From: Actinostola sp. cb2023
Taxonomy: Eukaryota > Cnidaria > Anthozoa > Actiniaria > Actinostolidae
Reading direction: 5' to 3'
NCBI GenBank assembly: GCA_033675265.1
Contig: JAUJYZ010001508.1
Span: 57,501 to 121,500 of the forward strand
DNA length: 64,000 nucleotides
A model generated the notes under the pieces. The model searched no databases and had not been told where the DNA came from. It worked only from the letters and a program-made list of their open reading frames with translations. The first letter of the stretch is position 1. Each line of letters starts with the position of its first letter. This document shows positions 23,780 through 36,918 of this stretch, piece by piece. A program made the translations under genes and the position numbers.

Positions 23780-25700
23780 AGACCCGTATGGATGTATCCT
23801 TCACCTCATTGTCAGGTGTACATGATTCACAAACAGCTGGAAAATCGCTAAACAATGGCTGACACATCAGCTACAACCACGACACACCCAATCAGAGATA
23901 ACTCACGTAAAAAGTAGTGGATCTAATTGAATTGTTCAGCGTTAATAGCCAGTAGAACCTGTTTTGTTCGCTTTGTGAGGAGTGTGATCTTCCTTGCTCA
24001 TTTTGGTGTTTCTTTTGTTTGTTTGATCGCTTAGATGCACTATTAAATAACCTTTAAGATGCTCCATCAACTAAAATAACGATAGCTTAAGCATAGAAAG
24101 TGTTGTCAATTTGAAAAGTTGCAAACAAATTGGGAATTCACCCCAAAAGACGATGCTCATTGAAGGCACAACATCTCTTCTGGTCTTATCAATATTTTAT
24201 GATTTATATATATCATGACGCACAACTCAGTCGTAAACTAGGTAAAAAGCAAGCTTGAAAACAACACAATAAAACCTGGACATAAAAACTGCATCAATGC
24301 GGCAAAGCCAATGTTTAGAGAGCTGCCGAAAAATTTAAGGCAAAAATATTGCAAAAACCTACTGTTTGTTGTAGTGGATTAAATGTCCATACGGTTTGAA
24401 TACTTGAAAGGCCTGAAACCTCAGTGCATTTAGCATTGCGCAAATAGCAATAACGGGGTTTACAGTTGCGACAAAACGTTCATTTTTTTCGATTTTTTTA
24501 ATTTTTCAATATGCAATTTCCTCAGTGGTATTCATTAGAACTTCACAGCGCAAAAGATAAAACGACCAACAATTCTAGCTGATCTATCTATAATAAACCG
24601 TGAATGTGTTGTGTAGTGATATGATACATTGAATGACTTCTAAGCCCTTGTGAGAAGAGTTGAAATACAAAAACAACGTAATTTTGAATTCATTTTTCAA
24701 GCCATCGAAATCTACACACAGTGTGAACACTGTAATCTCGAGTTGGTTAACAAAGTTTTTAGTTTATAAGATTGAGATAAGAAACAACTCCAAAACTAAT
24801 GACATTATAGTTGTTTATTGAGACACGCTAACATGTTACGGCTATACTAAGTAATGCGTTAGTTAACATATCGTGGTCTGATATTTTTATGGAGTCAGAC
24901 AAACAGGTTTGACTAGTTTAACCAGTTTGACCACTGTCACGGCATGCACAATGTCATCTGTTTTGCCATGTTCGCCCATGTTGAGCAACTAACGTACTAC
25001 ACTGTATATTATGTATCAACATTATTCACGCTGCTATAAACCACTTGTAACATTGGCAATAGCTAACCAAAGGAGCAGAAAATGATAAACATTTCGTCTC
25101 TTGCTCGCTTGGATGCTATAACTGACTTCATTACTAAACGTTCTGGGTTTAAAATATCTTCTTTTGAAGTCAAATCATTTTTATTTATTTGTTTATTTAT
25201 TATTTTGTAACAATTTTTTCCAAAGGCAGGTAGAAGTTACAAAAGAACACGAAGTTCCCTACTAGGTAGTCTAATTATAATATGCGAGGCACCGCAAGGT
25301 AGGAAACAATTGCAATTCCAATCATAAAATACTTTCAATTCAAAGTTAGTTTTTTAATAAATGATTTCCACAAAGCTCGTACACCGATAATAAAGCTATA
25401 AACAGCTCTAATCCTCTTCATTTTCGTATAATAATGCGATGCGTCTTTCTTGGTTGTTTGAGCTCTCATGCGCATGCGTAGTGATGTGTTGTTGTTGCGG
25501 GACGTATAAACACAGGCGTTGCAACACGTGGTAACAAACCCAGTCCTTCGGTTTTGTCTTTTCACATCGAAAATAAATGCTCTGTTTGTCATTCGTTGTA
25601 CTATATACTGTAGTATAGATACACGTGGAGACGAACTCGAGGATTGAGAGGACGCCGCATCGAGACAAACATATACATTGATCTTCCTTGAATGACTGTC
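23780..25700. other. Intergenic stretch upstream of the Sox gene
   Basis: AT-rich unique sequence. No exon was recognised. It probably contains upstream regulatory DNA of the Sox gene, but no cluster of sites is convincing by eye. Confidence 0.4.
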
Positions 25701-25708
25701 TATTATCC

Positions 25709-25864
25709 CGTGGCGGATTTAGGGGGGTTCATTGGGTGTCCGTGCACCCCCCTTGCTGCCCAGGAACAATTCAATAATACGATTTTTTTAAATACAAAAA
25801 ATCGGTGCGCATAACATTTCCTTCTGGAGTGAACCCCTCACCTCAAAATCCTAGATCCGCCCCA
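25709..25864. mobile_element. ~155-bp MITE with GGCGGATYTAGG ends
   Basis: The left end is GGCGGATTTAGGGGGGTTC. The right end, read in reverse complement, is GGCGGATCTAGGATTTTG. Imperfect inverted ends, G-rich next to the left terminus, fit a small non-autonomous DNA transposon. No clear target duplication was seen. Confidence 0.6.
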
Positions 25865-25984
25865 GATCCCAACAGAGGGTGGGCAGGGAACTTATTTGGC
25901 CATTTCAGCCTTAAAGTAATTCGTTCAGGGATAAACGTTGTTCAAAAGTTCATAATAACGACTTAAAAATTCGTTAAAAAAAAA

Positions 25985-26280
25985 ATGTCGTTCTTATATA
26001 GCGCATTTCACATTGTCTCAATGCGCTTTACAACCGATGGAGGACTTTTTCGGGCTGCATATGAGTGAAGGTGCCTACGGCAGCCGAGCAGCTTACAATC
26101 ATGAGGAGTTTGTACGTCAGTTTTGAGAACTTGAAGAGGGAACAGATTGTCCTGACACCAAACTTCCATAGCATATGTATTTACTACACTACCCCCCACA
26201 GTCGTATTCAATGCACACTTGATCGTTAAGTGCCGAGCTTCCTTCAGTTGGCTCCTGTGATCAAGATTCTGCCTCAATGA
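25985..26280 (-). mobile_element. SINE/LINE tail, same family as 12130-12370
   Basis: Read on the minus strand it carries CTCCATCGGTTGTAAAGCGC, then ATTGAGACAATG, then TATATAAGAAC, matching the copy in RFX6-type intron 10. It extends further on its 5' side than that copy. Confidence 0.75.
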
Positions 26281-26289
26281 ACTGTCACT

Positions 26290-28960
26290 GACTAAAACAG
26301 CGCATCAGAGACGGTCAAAATGGAGGTCATTGTCGTGTAATCTTTTACTAATATAAATAGCTGTGTCCGACAGAATCGAATATATCAGTTAAATTTAGAA
26401 AAATGCCTGGATAGAAGAGATTGATGACACGATCCATATAGTGTCAAATCACTGCTCATTCTTTGCATGTACTACATGAACACGAAGAATATTGTATTAG
26501 ATGTCTTTTTAACAAGATGTTGGACATAGCCAAGCTGGATTCGCGCTAATTACTCGAGCTTAGAAACAATTATGGGCCCAGCTATGTTCCCTCTCTCTAG
26601 TGCTACATTAACATCACCAGATCTTTTTAAGATGTTTAAAATAGTAAATAAATAGAGTGGAAGATTTAAACGAATGAAAGGACAAGCTGTTAATGAACCT
26701 TTAAGGGGGTCCGAGAGGCGTCATTTTCAGGGTCAAACTGACTTTCATCTGTCTTTTTTGCTGCTTGATTTCGTGGTCCTTTAAGAAACAACAACAGTAC
26801 TACGCCCACGTGTGTTCCTTCTGTTCTTTCAGAACCGACACTTCTTCGCTCTAGAATACTTGTTCATACGATGTCAGAATATTCAAGTACAGTTTTTCAG
26901 TTCTGCACTTCAGACTTCGTGTATTGTCTGAGACTCGTTTACCAACGCTTGTTTGACTACAGACCTACACGAAGCAAAGCTTAGTCTTACTGTTCGAAGC
27001 ACGGTGCAACTCAGCTTGTTAAGCAGTTTGGTAAGTGGGTTAAACTGAATAAGTTATACTTCACCCACGAGCGAGTATCCTGTTCTCCTAACAAAAAGCG
27101 GGCCAAAAATGATCTTAGAAAAGTCACTCTAGAATCACAAAGAACCAACATCAAACTTAGGTTTATGGAACTTCGTTTTGAGACTGAATTATGGTAGCTT
27201 TGATTCAAACAATGAAAATGCAACAGTCGCCAAAATGGCTCTATCAGTAAACGTCAATTAATGTAGATCAGTTAACGCAAAACCAAGCAGACTGTCTTTG
27301 GAACTTCGTTTTGAGACTGAAGTTTTGGTAACTTTAAAAGTAACCAATAAGACAAGAACTGACAACAGTGCATGTCTGGCAGACGTTTTGCTTTATCTTC
27401 GTCTCAGTTAACTGTACTTCATGTAGCTATCGATAGTCTTTCAAACTCTGTCATTGGCTTACTTAACGAGCTGTTTATGACTCAATAAGTTACGAAATCA
27501 TTTGCTACAAGGGAGTTTACTCACTTAGGAAAGATAGTTTTGAAGTTGTGGACTTTAACGTGGGAAATAGTTATTGACAAATTCAATAAATAATATGAAT
27601 TGTACAACATTGTGAAAAAAGGGGAAGTATTATCAATTATTACAATTCGGTCTCGCCAACTCCTGAATTCCTGAAACCTTTAAAAGTTAACAAGAACTGA
27701 GCCACAAAGCCCAAATACATGAAAATGCAAATGTTTTGTATCTTCTCGTGAGCATTTAAACAATGTTTATTAATGCGGGTTTAAAAGTGTCGCCTTTTTC
27801 AAGGTTTATCAAAGGTTCAAAAGTAGCTAGTAGTTTTGGCCAGCGGTCGACATCATGAATCCAAGATGGCGCTCAAACTTTTCAACTTCATCAGTTGTGC
27901 TCTATTAACAATACAAAAATCCCATTTTTGTTGATGATAGTAACTATTAAAGACTTTACCAGGTAAAACGCTTCAAAAGCTATGTGCAAAATGAGATTTC
28001 ATTCAATTTACTGCTTTTATTAGAGGCATAAACGCTTAAAAAACTGAATTGAAGTGACTTCGCCAAGACTACATGCATGAAGCAAACATGGCCGACGTAA
28101 CTGAACATCAAACTTTCATAAAAAGCATCCTATTTTCCTACTATGTACAGTTTTCAAATTAATGACTACAATACTATTTGCAACCGTGTTTTATGTAATT
28201 AGTTCAGTGAGAAGATCTTTTCAGAGGGGGACATCCAAAATTTGAATAAGTTCAGCCTCACTTTTAAATTGCCATTGAGAGTAGTATTTTAAAAGAACGA
28301 TTTACGAGCTGTCATTGGGATTCCACTCTTGCATTCATCCCCTACTCTACCACTACTGTGGCAAATAATGATCCATTCTGCTTTACTGAACCATGGGCCA
28401 ACGCCTAGGATAGTTCTGCAAATATCTCCCAAGATGGCAGGTATGTCAATCACTGCTCCACACTAAATTAAACCTGCACAAATTCCTTACTGACTATCAC
28501 CGTTACTACACGCAACATGGAATTCACTGAATCTGTCTCTGTTGACTTTGATTTCAAATCTAACGTGACTTGCTATCTTCGACACTGGTTGGTCGTCATT
28601 TGGGGCCAATTTACTCAATCTGGGACTCAGATGGAAAGCACTTTTGAATAACTTGGCCGATTGTCGTCTCAGCCAGCCTCATCACTGTTCACTAGCACGT
28701 TATGTACTTGGTCTATTACTGCGATGACAGCTCGGGACTCTTTGTAGATTGGGGCAAAATGGGATAATAATAAGCTAAAGTCAATAAGCAATAGACAGCT
28801 GCATTCGAGGGGATCCGACGTCTACCTATATAGTCTTTGACTACATTGTGAAAGTTTTCAAAAGAGTAAAGACAGGAATAAACAGTTTTGTCCAATGCTT
28901 GTCTTGAAACTAAACTTGCAAAAAATGAAGTCATTTTGCAATCGTGTTTCCTAGTTTTCA
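26290..28960. other. Intergenic stretch, nothing recognised
   Basis: Unique AT-rich DNA. CCAAGATGGC-type (YY1-like) words occur near 27870 and 28430. No gene is recognised. Confidence 0.4.
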
Positions 28961-28969
28961 TGCCTGCAT

Positions 28970-29117
28970 CAGGGCCGTACACAGCACAGGGGCAGGGGGG
29001 GCAGTTGCCCACCTAGCAGGGTGAAAAAAGTACTGTGAACTGTACTATTTTTATATATTTTTTTGCTGTTAAATACGTACTGCCCCCCCCTTAAATTTTG
29101 GGTTATGTACGGCCCTG
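28970..29117. mobile_element. 148-bp MITE with CAGGGCCGTACA ends
   Basis: CAGGGCCGTACA at the left and TGTACGGCCCTG at the right are inverted. G- and C-runs lie just inside both ends. A CAGGG start is usual for hAT-type elements, but no clean 8-bp duplication is visible, so the superfamily is uncertain. Confidence 0.65.
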
Positions 29118-29119
29118 TA

Positions 29120-32100
29120 CATTCACGAAAACCTTTTGGCACTTGTCCAAAAACCTCTTTGAGAAGCTCCTAGCATTACTAACACCACTCCTTTTGGATT
29201 TGTAGCAACAATGCAGCTTGAAAAGACGTAGGAATCTTTCTCATTTTTCAAGCCATGTTTCAGCTGCTAAGCTGGTTCAGTGTTATATATTTAATTGCTT
29301 TTTAAGATACTATGTTGCATGCAAAAAAGTGCCATCCAAGCCTTATTGATAGATGGACTCATCCTCCTCCAAACAAAGGGCTTGCTCAGCAGCTGAACAC
29401 CCTAACTGCTGAGCAAATTTGAATTCTCTAATAACTCAAGCGTCGTATTTGCAGGCTTGTTACTGAGGAAAATGCGTCATCTGCCCAGCAACACAGCTCA
29501 CACGTCATCTTTCTCCAGCCCAGTGAAGATATGTAATCTTCAAGGTCGGTTGTTTTGTGTGATAAATACAAAGTAAGCCTTTGGATATTAAAGTTGGGTT
29601 GGAGTAATGTTTGTATTCAATAAAAACACCTGCTTACGAGGTTCCATAGTCTTCAGGCTTAATGTATCAAGGCTTTAAACAAACACAATCGAGATTTGCA
29701 TTTGCGTGTGAGAAAATTCAAAGTGTTTGTTTGTCATTTGTTTTGTTACGAGGGCCTAGCAACAGCACGTTTCCAATAGAGAACCCTTGAGACTTGAACT
29801 ACGTAGAAAATCTTCAAGGGTAGAGTACTAATCGGCTTATCATCCCATGGCTAAAGATGTGTCAATTTTGGAAGGTGCTGAGAAACATAGTGAGAGAAAG
29901 TTTCAATGTATACAATCCATTGTCTTGTCTACGCATTAAAACCATCGGTATAGTCTAGGTGTTAGGTATCTCTGCCTTACAAAGCTATGACAGACAAACG
30001 CCTTAATGTGTTGAAAGTGGGTTTTCTACGGAAGCCATAATCTCTGAAGCTATTGTAGTATAGGTTAATGGCCCTTCCAACGAGCCCAAACCTCTCATCG
30101 AATGATCGCCAACAATGCCTAACCCTTTCTAATGATTAGCCTCACATGTGTGTGAATGTTTTTAATCAATCCGCTCCACGTTGTGCAAACACGGGGAGTT
30201 GAAGAACTCAAGATCTCATTCGATGAGTTACCTCGGAGATTTGACTAAAACGCGAAGTCGGGACAATCACTGTATTTTTTGGTGTTATTTTACTATTAAA
30301 ACTAAATTCACAACCACGAAATTCACTCTACATGATAGTTAACCCGTTAAACTAACACAGACGCTTCTAAGCACTATAAATATCGTCTTTTCTTGCAAAA
30401 CGGTTGTGTTTTTAGGCCCATTTAGAGTCTGTAGTTTGTTAGCCATTATTATGCAAATTAGGGAGTTGACAATGGCTTAATATCAAATATAGACGAAATG
30501 AAACGGCTTGAAAAAGTTCAAAATTCTCGGGAAAAAATTCATTACGACCAACACTAAATATGCATGAATTAGTGGAAAATCGTCTAGTAACGCGGTATTG
30601 TCCATTTGGGAAAGAAAAATCTGACAAAATTAGGGATAAAGTTTGCACTTTTTAGATTTTTTTACTGAACTTATTATTCAATTATTCATCGATGAAGTTC
30701 ACAAACATTGTCACAACAAAGTGTTTGAATTTCGTTTTTAATGTAAAAACTTAAAACAAAGGTCTTAAAGAAGAAGATATATCAACTTCAAGTTGAAAAA
30801 CATGCGTTTTTGGCTGGAAAAACGGCTTTGAAGTAAATTCTAATGTTGATCGATTGAACCATCATTTGCCAACTGTGTTCCGCATCCATGATTTCTTTTT
30901 TATTTTAAGCTCTTTAAAAAGCCATTTTCTCTGTTCTGTAACTCGAATAAAAGGTTTATATATTTGAAAAACGAGTTGTAAAGTATCTAATTAATGAGTC
31001 GGGAATACATGTAAAAGAAGTTTAAAAAGTAAACAGGAATTGAAGCCGGTCATGCATTCGGTGAAATCTGGAAGAATTGAACATTCAAAGATCAGACTGT
31101 CAATATAAACGCGCCGAAGGGAACTGCCTGGCTTAGGTTGGCTGTACTGATGTGAACTGGTCAGTTGGCTGAACTGGTTTGAAATATCAGAGTGAATGAT
31201 TAGTTTAGTTTAATGAATTAATTCGCCACTGTTGCAAAAATTTACAAACAAAATAATTGGCTGTGCCATGCAGAGTGAACTAGTTGGCTGTACCGGGTGA
31301 ACTGACTGGTTGGCTGTACCGGTTTCCAATGGCAGGCCAAAGAATTCATCTCATTTATTATGAATGAATGAAAACCTTTATTTAAACAGGGTATTCCCTT
31401 CAGTAACAAAACGTACTGCTATCAATGGGAGCCCTAATTAATTATAACCAATAAGCAAGCCCCAGCGAGCGAACTGGGAGCAACACTAATCTTTGGTTGG
31501 GCTTCCTGTGTTTCATTATCCTCGATTCTCGATTTGTGTTTTTCATTAGTTTGTGGAAAGATTTTTTCCACGTGACTTTTACCCTGACGTCATATATCGT
31601 ACGTTCCCGTCGTTCATTTGGGCATTTGTGACGAAAAGAAATCTCGTGTTTAGAGAGGGGATTCGAAGCCTTTTTTTTGCTCGTACTTTTTATCCGATTC
31701 TTCGATGGAATTAAAGATCTTCATTTATTGTTGACGATCAAATAACTTCATATTAGCGACATATTCTGGGGAAGGCAAATCTCTCTTATTAGTCTTTAGT
31801 TGTGTGCTATATACAAATGTGCACTGATTGCCACTGTGGAACAACATAAGTATACGATCGAATCCTAGTACCGTATACTCTGGATTTCCAGAGTCCCTCT
31901 CTTCGCTCGCCCCCCCAATAGTAGCCTCTGTTTAAACCAGGGTAAGTACCGTATATAAATGCTCTTGGAAACAAAGGTCATCCCAGATGCATGAGACGTC
32001 ACTGAATTATCTGCCTAACAGCTCGTTCGTTTATCGTGCCGCCAACCGTACCAAACCAGTGCCCTACAACTAAATGATCTACCTTTGATGGTAGAGCCTA

Positions 32101-33440
32101 CTGAAGTCCATTACTAGTGATTGGCAACTGCAACGTATTTTATTCTAAATTCAAGATATAGGTGTTCATAAGTGTAGCAAATTGAATACTGAAAAATCGA
32201 TAAAGCATGTACATTGATAAAGAAAAAAGTGTGATGTTGATTTTTATTGATTGATACTAATGTCGGGTATGTATCATGTTTAATATTCTTATTGTATTGT
32301 CTTTGTTATTCTTTCTTTAAGCTTAGATGGCTTTAATAGATTTCTAAAAAACTGTTCAGTAGTACACGGGCTTGCAATAACTAGCCTCCTATGTAACATG
32401 ACAGCGGAAATCACATCTCTGTAAAAATCAACCAATCATAATGGACTTTTCCCACGGCTGAAATGGACAAGAAACGATCGCGAAAAAACACAAAGGTTTT
32501 ACGTGCATGGAGGATTGTCAAACCACCGAGTGAATAAAATTCAAGAATCAGAATCTGTATCACGTGTATATCTCAAAAGCCTGACAAAAGAAAGCTCACG
32601 GACTGTCCGCAGTGCTGGGAAGAGAAACAATTCACATAAACAGTTGCAGAGTACCTTGTTACATAACGTTTGAAATATTGGGCTACCTGTGCTGCTAAAT
32701 ATAGTATTTGTCTTGGTTTTCGGAGGTCGCAATTTTTGACCTATGGTTAGCCTAGTATATAAATATAAATATAAAATACTATAACTATTAATATATATAT
32801 CGTGATATTATCCTATCACGACTGATTTTGTTTCAATATAGTTTGTTATAATAATAAAATAATAATAGTTTTAGGAGCACCACACAGAGTCTCAACGCTC
32901 TTATACATAGATCTAAGATAAGAAAATAAGGTAAGAACGAAAAGAAACTAATGGTTTCGGCCGAGGGACGATCGAACATACACCGAACCCTCTAGCTCAG
33001 CCACAGTATGGTCGATTATTAGAGTCGACGGTGTGAAGTTGACTACTTGCAAATAACTTGATCATTATTTGCTTTTCTGTTTCAGGCAGTGAATCTGCCT
33101 GATGAAACTTTAGTAGTAAAATATATACAAATGTGTACAGGTCTTTAGTCGTGTGAAGTGCAGAATTATATAATCAATATCTCTGAGACAAATTCTTATT
33201 TCAGCAGGGAGGGGTGCGTCCTCAACAAGCCTCCTCAAAGTAATAATGTTTAAAATATTTATATGCATATATAATAATAAATAATCAAATAATAATCAAT
33301 ATAATGAAATGCGCTTTGAGCCTAGCTTCTCTCAAGTCAGTAGGTAAGGTCACACGCACCGGGAACTTTGTGCCCTACAACTAGATATGGGTTTAATTCG
33401 AGCGCGACTATCTAGATAGTCCAACATTTGCTACTTTGCG
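29120..33440. other. Intergenic stretch with one retroposon tail
   Basis: Mostly unique AT-rich sequence. The minus-strand tail at about 31369-31440 (ATGAATGAAAACCTTTATTT) matches one on the plus strand at 34990-35085. Single TTGGGCTNCCTGTG motifs occur at about 31497 and 32677. No exon is recognised. Confidence 0.45.
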
Positions 33441-33445
33441 CTGTT

Positions 33446-34385
33446 TGGGCTACCTGTGGTTTAGATGGCCGGACATTTAGAAAACACTTTACGGTCTTTG
33501 GGCTACCTGTGGTTTAGATGGCCGGGCATTTTAAAAACACTTCACGGTCTTTGGGCTACCTGTGGTTTAGATAGAAAGGGCATTTAAAAAACACTTTACG
33601 GTCTTTGGGCTTCCTGTGGTTCAGATGGCCGGACATTTAGAAAACACTTTACGGTCTTTGGGCTACCTGTGGTTTAGATGGCCGGGCATTTTAAAAACAC
33701 TTCACGGTCTTTGGGCTACCTGTGGTTTAGATAGGCCGGGCGTTTAAAAAAACACTTTACGGTCTTTGGGCTTCCTGTGGTTCAGATGGCCGGACATTTA
33801 GAAAACACTTTACGGTCTTTGGGCTACCTGGTTTAGATGGCCGGGCATTTTAAAAACACTTCACGGTCTTTGGGCTACCTGTGGTTTAGATGGCCGGGCA
33901 TTTTAAAAACACTTCACGGTCTTTGGGCTACCTGTGGTTTAGATAGAAAGGGCATTTTAAAAACACTTTAAGGTATTTGGGCTACCTGTGGTTTAGATGG
34001 CCGGGCATTTTAAAAACACTTTACGGTCTTTGGGCTTCCTGTGGTTCAGATGGCCGGACATTTAGAAAACACTTTACGGTCTTTGGGCTACCTGTGGTTT
34101 AGATGGCCGGGCATTTTAAAAACACTTTACGGTCTTTGGGCTACCTGTGGTTTAGATGGCCGGGCATTTTAAAAACACTTCACGGTCTTGGGCTACCTGT
34201 GGTTTAGATAGCCGGGCATTTAAAAAACACTTTACGGTCTTTGGGCTACCTGTGGTTCAGATGGCCGGTCATTTAGAAAACACTTTACGGTCTTTGGGCT
34301 ACCTGTGGTTCAGATGGCCGGGCATTTAGAAAACACTTTACGGTCTTTGGGCTACCTGTGGTTCAGATGGCCGGACATTTTAAAG
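33446..34385. repeat. 53-bp minisatellite, about 18 copies
   Basis: The units contain TTTGGGCTACCTGTGG, TTTAGATGGCCGGGCATTT and AAAACACTTTACGGTC. Variant types (TACC/TTCC, GGCCGG/GAAAGGG) recur every few units, which suggests higher-order duplication. The unit contains the dispersed motif seen alone elsewhere in the window. Confidence 0.92.
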
Positions 34386-34575
34386 ACACTTAGTAAAACA
34401 GTTAAAAAAATTCAATATTTGACATTATTATTCCACTCGTACCATATAAGGGCAAGAGAACAAGCAAAATATGCCAACTAATTACACAGTAGCTCTCGCG
34501 CGCACGAAAAACAGCAAAAATGGCTCGAAAACTTTAGGAACAAAGAAACAAAATCAATCGTGGAACAATAAACCC

Positions 34576-34711
34576 CTTATTTGATGGTTTGACAGATAAT
34601 ACTTGCGGACATTTTACTCATTGCTCGTATTTTTCCTCCCAACAGGCTCAGAAAAATACTACGCAACTCGTAAAATATCCACGCCTATTATCTGTCAAGC
34701 CATCAAATAAG
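34576..34711. mobile_element. 136-bp hairpin MITE
   Basis: Arms of about 61 bp, starting CTTATTTGATGG and ending in its complement CCATCAAATAAG, are roughly 80% complementary around a short loop. No clear target duplication. Confidence 0.6.
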
Positions 34712-34989
34712 CTGTATGTATTCATCACCAAATTCATATACAATCTCTAAAATGAAAACTTTGAAACTTTTTTTCTCAAACTTTTTATCACCTTGTTAAA
34801 TTTATACAAAAGATAATATTTTTTTTAAACAATGGAAATTACCATGAGATACAAAAGAAACCAAACAAGTTTTTCTGATGAAAGATATTCATGGGTTACC
34901 TGTGGTGGTTATTGATTGAGGTCTGGGTCAGGATATTTGGACAGTATTGTTAATGTGTGTTGTGGTGTCATTACTCCTCTACCCTCTTA

Positions 34990-35085
34990 ATTTATATTTT
35001 ATATTAGGGTTCTCATTGATAGCAGTACACTTTGTTACTGAAGGGACTGCCCTGCTCAAATAAAAGTTTTCATTCATTCATTCTC
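34990..35085 (+). mobile_element. LINE/SINE 3' tail with CATT repeats
   Basis: TCATTGATAGCAGTACACTT, then GTTACTGAAGGGA, ends in AAATAAAAGTTTTCATTCATTC. It is the same family as the inverted copy at about 31369-31440. Confidence 0.65.
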
Positions 35086-35439
35086 CCTCCACCTACTAGT
35101 ACTTATCACATCACATGACCCTTACCCCACCCCTCCCCCCAAACCACACTTTTCCTTTATGCTGTCCCCTTGGTTTCAGAGAACGACGACCCTCGTGATG
35201 CAAGGAGAGGCCGCTCTCTGGTACCCAATTCTGGTACCCTGGTTCACTGTTGATGGAATAATTTGAGTGTAGGGTCAGTGTAGACGATAAATAGAATATT
35301 AACACCAATGTACAGGTAAATTGACAAATAAATAAACGATTGGTTAAAATTAGTCTCAATCAGAATGTGTAGGCATTCCTTTCCAGTATTGAAACCTAGA
35401 GACAAGAAAAGTAAGTTACTAATGGGATTGTCTACATTC

Positions 35440-36052
35440 TTGAGGGGAGGAGAGGGAAGTGGAGGACAGGGCAGGGTAAGGTATGGTATAGTAGGGTATA
35501 TGAGTAGGGTACGGCACAGTATATGGTATGGTAGGAGGTACAGTAGGGTAGGGTACAGTGTACGATAGGGTAGGTAGGATATGGTAATGTACGGTACAGT
35601 AGGGTAAGGCAAGGTACAGTCAGATATAGTAGGTTGGGAAGAGTAAGGTAGGTTACAGTAAGGTAGGGTACAGTAAGGTAGGGTACAGTAAGGTAGGGTA
35701 CAGTAAGGTACAGTAAGGTAGGGTACAGTAAGGTACGGTACAGTGTACGATAGGGTAGGTAGGATATGGTAATGTACGGTACAGTAGGGTAAGGCAAGGT
35801 ACAGTCAGATATAGTAGGTTGGGAAGAGTAAGGTAGGTTACAGTAAGGTAGGGTACAGTAAGGTACAGTAAGGTAGGGTACAGTAAGGTAGGGTACAGTA
35901 AGGTACAGTAAGGTAGGGTACAGTAAGGTACAGTAAGGTAGGGTACAGTAAGGTAGGATACAGTAAGGTACAGTAAGGTAGGATACAGTAAGGTACGGTA
36001 CAGTGTACGATAGGGTAGGTAGGATATGGTAATGTACGGTACAGTAGGGTAA
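35440..36052. repeat. Left part of the GGTAGGGTACAGTAA satellite
   Basis: 15-bp GGTAGGGTACAGTAA units are mixed with a longer variant block (GTACGATAGGGTAGGTAGGA and GGTACAGTCAGATATAG) that recurs at about 35550 and 35740, with a partial copy from about 36000. The array is cut at 36052 by an inserted element and continues at 36919. Confidence 0.9.
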
Positions 36053-36918
36053 CAACCTTGTCCCCAGGGCCCTCTTCCCTATGGCCCTATTTTCAAAATG
36101 GCGGACGCTCGAGAGAAGACCCTGGTGTAGGCTGGTCACGTGTCTCCAAGAATCTTGGAGGTTCGTACCCAGGCTGCCATTTTCCTTATGGTCGAAAGTA
36201 ATCGAAAGGGCCTTGTGAAGAGTTACTGAAGAATACGTTCGTTGATGTTGCGATTGTTTTGCATCAAATAATAAATAAAATCACTTTCTAAGCTGGAGCA
36301 ATTCTGGCCATTTGAAAAACAGGGGTTCGGAAGTGTAATTAATGAGACACATTAACAACTGAACAGGTCAGATTGACAGTTTATTCGCTGTATAAAACAA
36401 GTGCTGCTATTTGTATACAAACACCCGTTTCATCTCTAACGGCTAAAGTACAAAACATGTTGACGTGGATTAACGTGTCACAAAACTCAAGAGCAAAAGC
36501 ACTAGCAAATTATGTAAACAACGACAGTAATATATCAGTTTGCCGTGTCACCGTCCAAGTCAGTCTTGCTCGTATAAATTGATACCTTGCTTTACGGTGA
36601 ACGATCTCGATCGGTGGACTTTTTCATGTTCCTAAAGACAATGCTTCGATAACACTCACACATCACTTGCAGCGGCTTCGATCTTCCTAATTCGATACAT
36701 TTAGGACCAGAAAAGAACTATCCGTTGAAACTATAAATTCACTCGATGATTCGAATTTTAATTTATGCTATATTTAGCAACCTTCGATATGGACCAATTA
36801 GAAGGCTTGTTGTGTTATCCAATCAAAATGCGTTTTAGTTCAGCCTACACCAGGGTCTTCTCTCGAGCGTCCGCCATTTTGAAAATAGCGAGAAGAGAGG
36901 GCCCTGGGGAGGAGGTTG
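36053..36918. mobile_element. 866-bp foldback element inserted in the satellite
   Basis: The ends are inverted repeats of about 80-85 bp (CAACC..., CCCCAGGGCCCTCT, TTTTCAAAATGGCGGACG, GAGAAGACCCTGG). They are flanked by the 9-bp direct repeat GTAGGGTAA (36044-36052 and 36919-36927). Excising it restores the variant block GTAGGGTAAGGCAAGGTAC seen intact at about 35600 and 35785, which proves insertion. A 9-bp duplication with long ends fits a MULE-type element. The interior of about 700 bp has no long open frame, so it is non-autonomous. Each end contains AAAATGGCGGAC, similar to a YY1 site. Confidence 0.87.

Noticed and set aside
33446..34385. Second CRISPR-like periodic array
   Set aside because: The 53-bp units have no variable spacers. 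This is a minisatellite.
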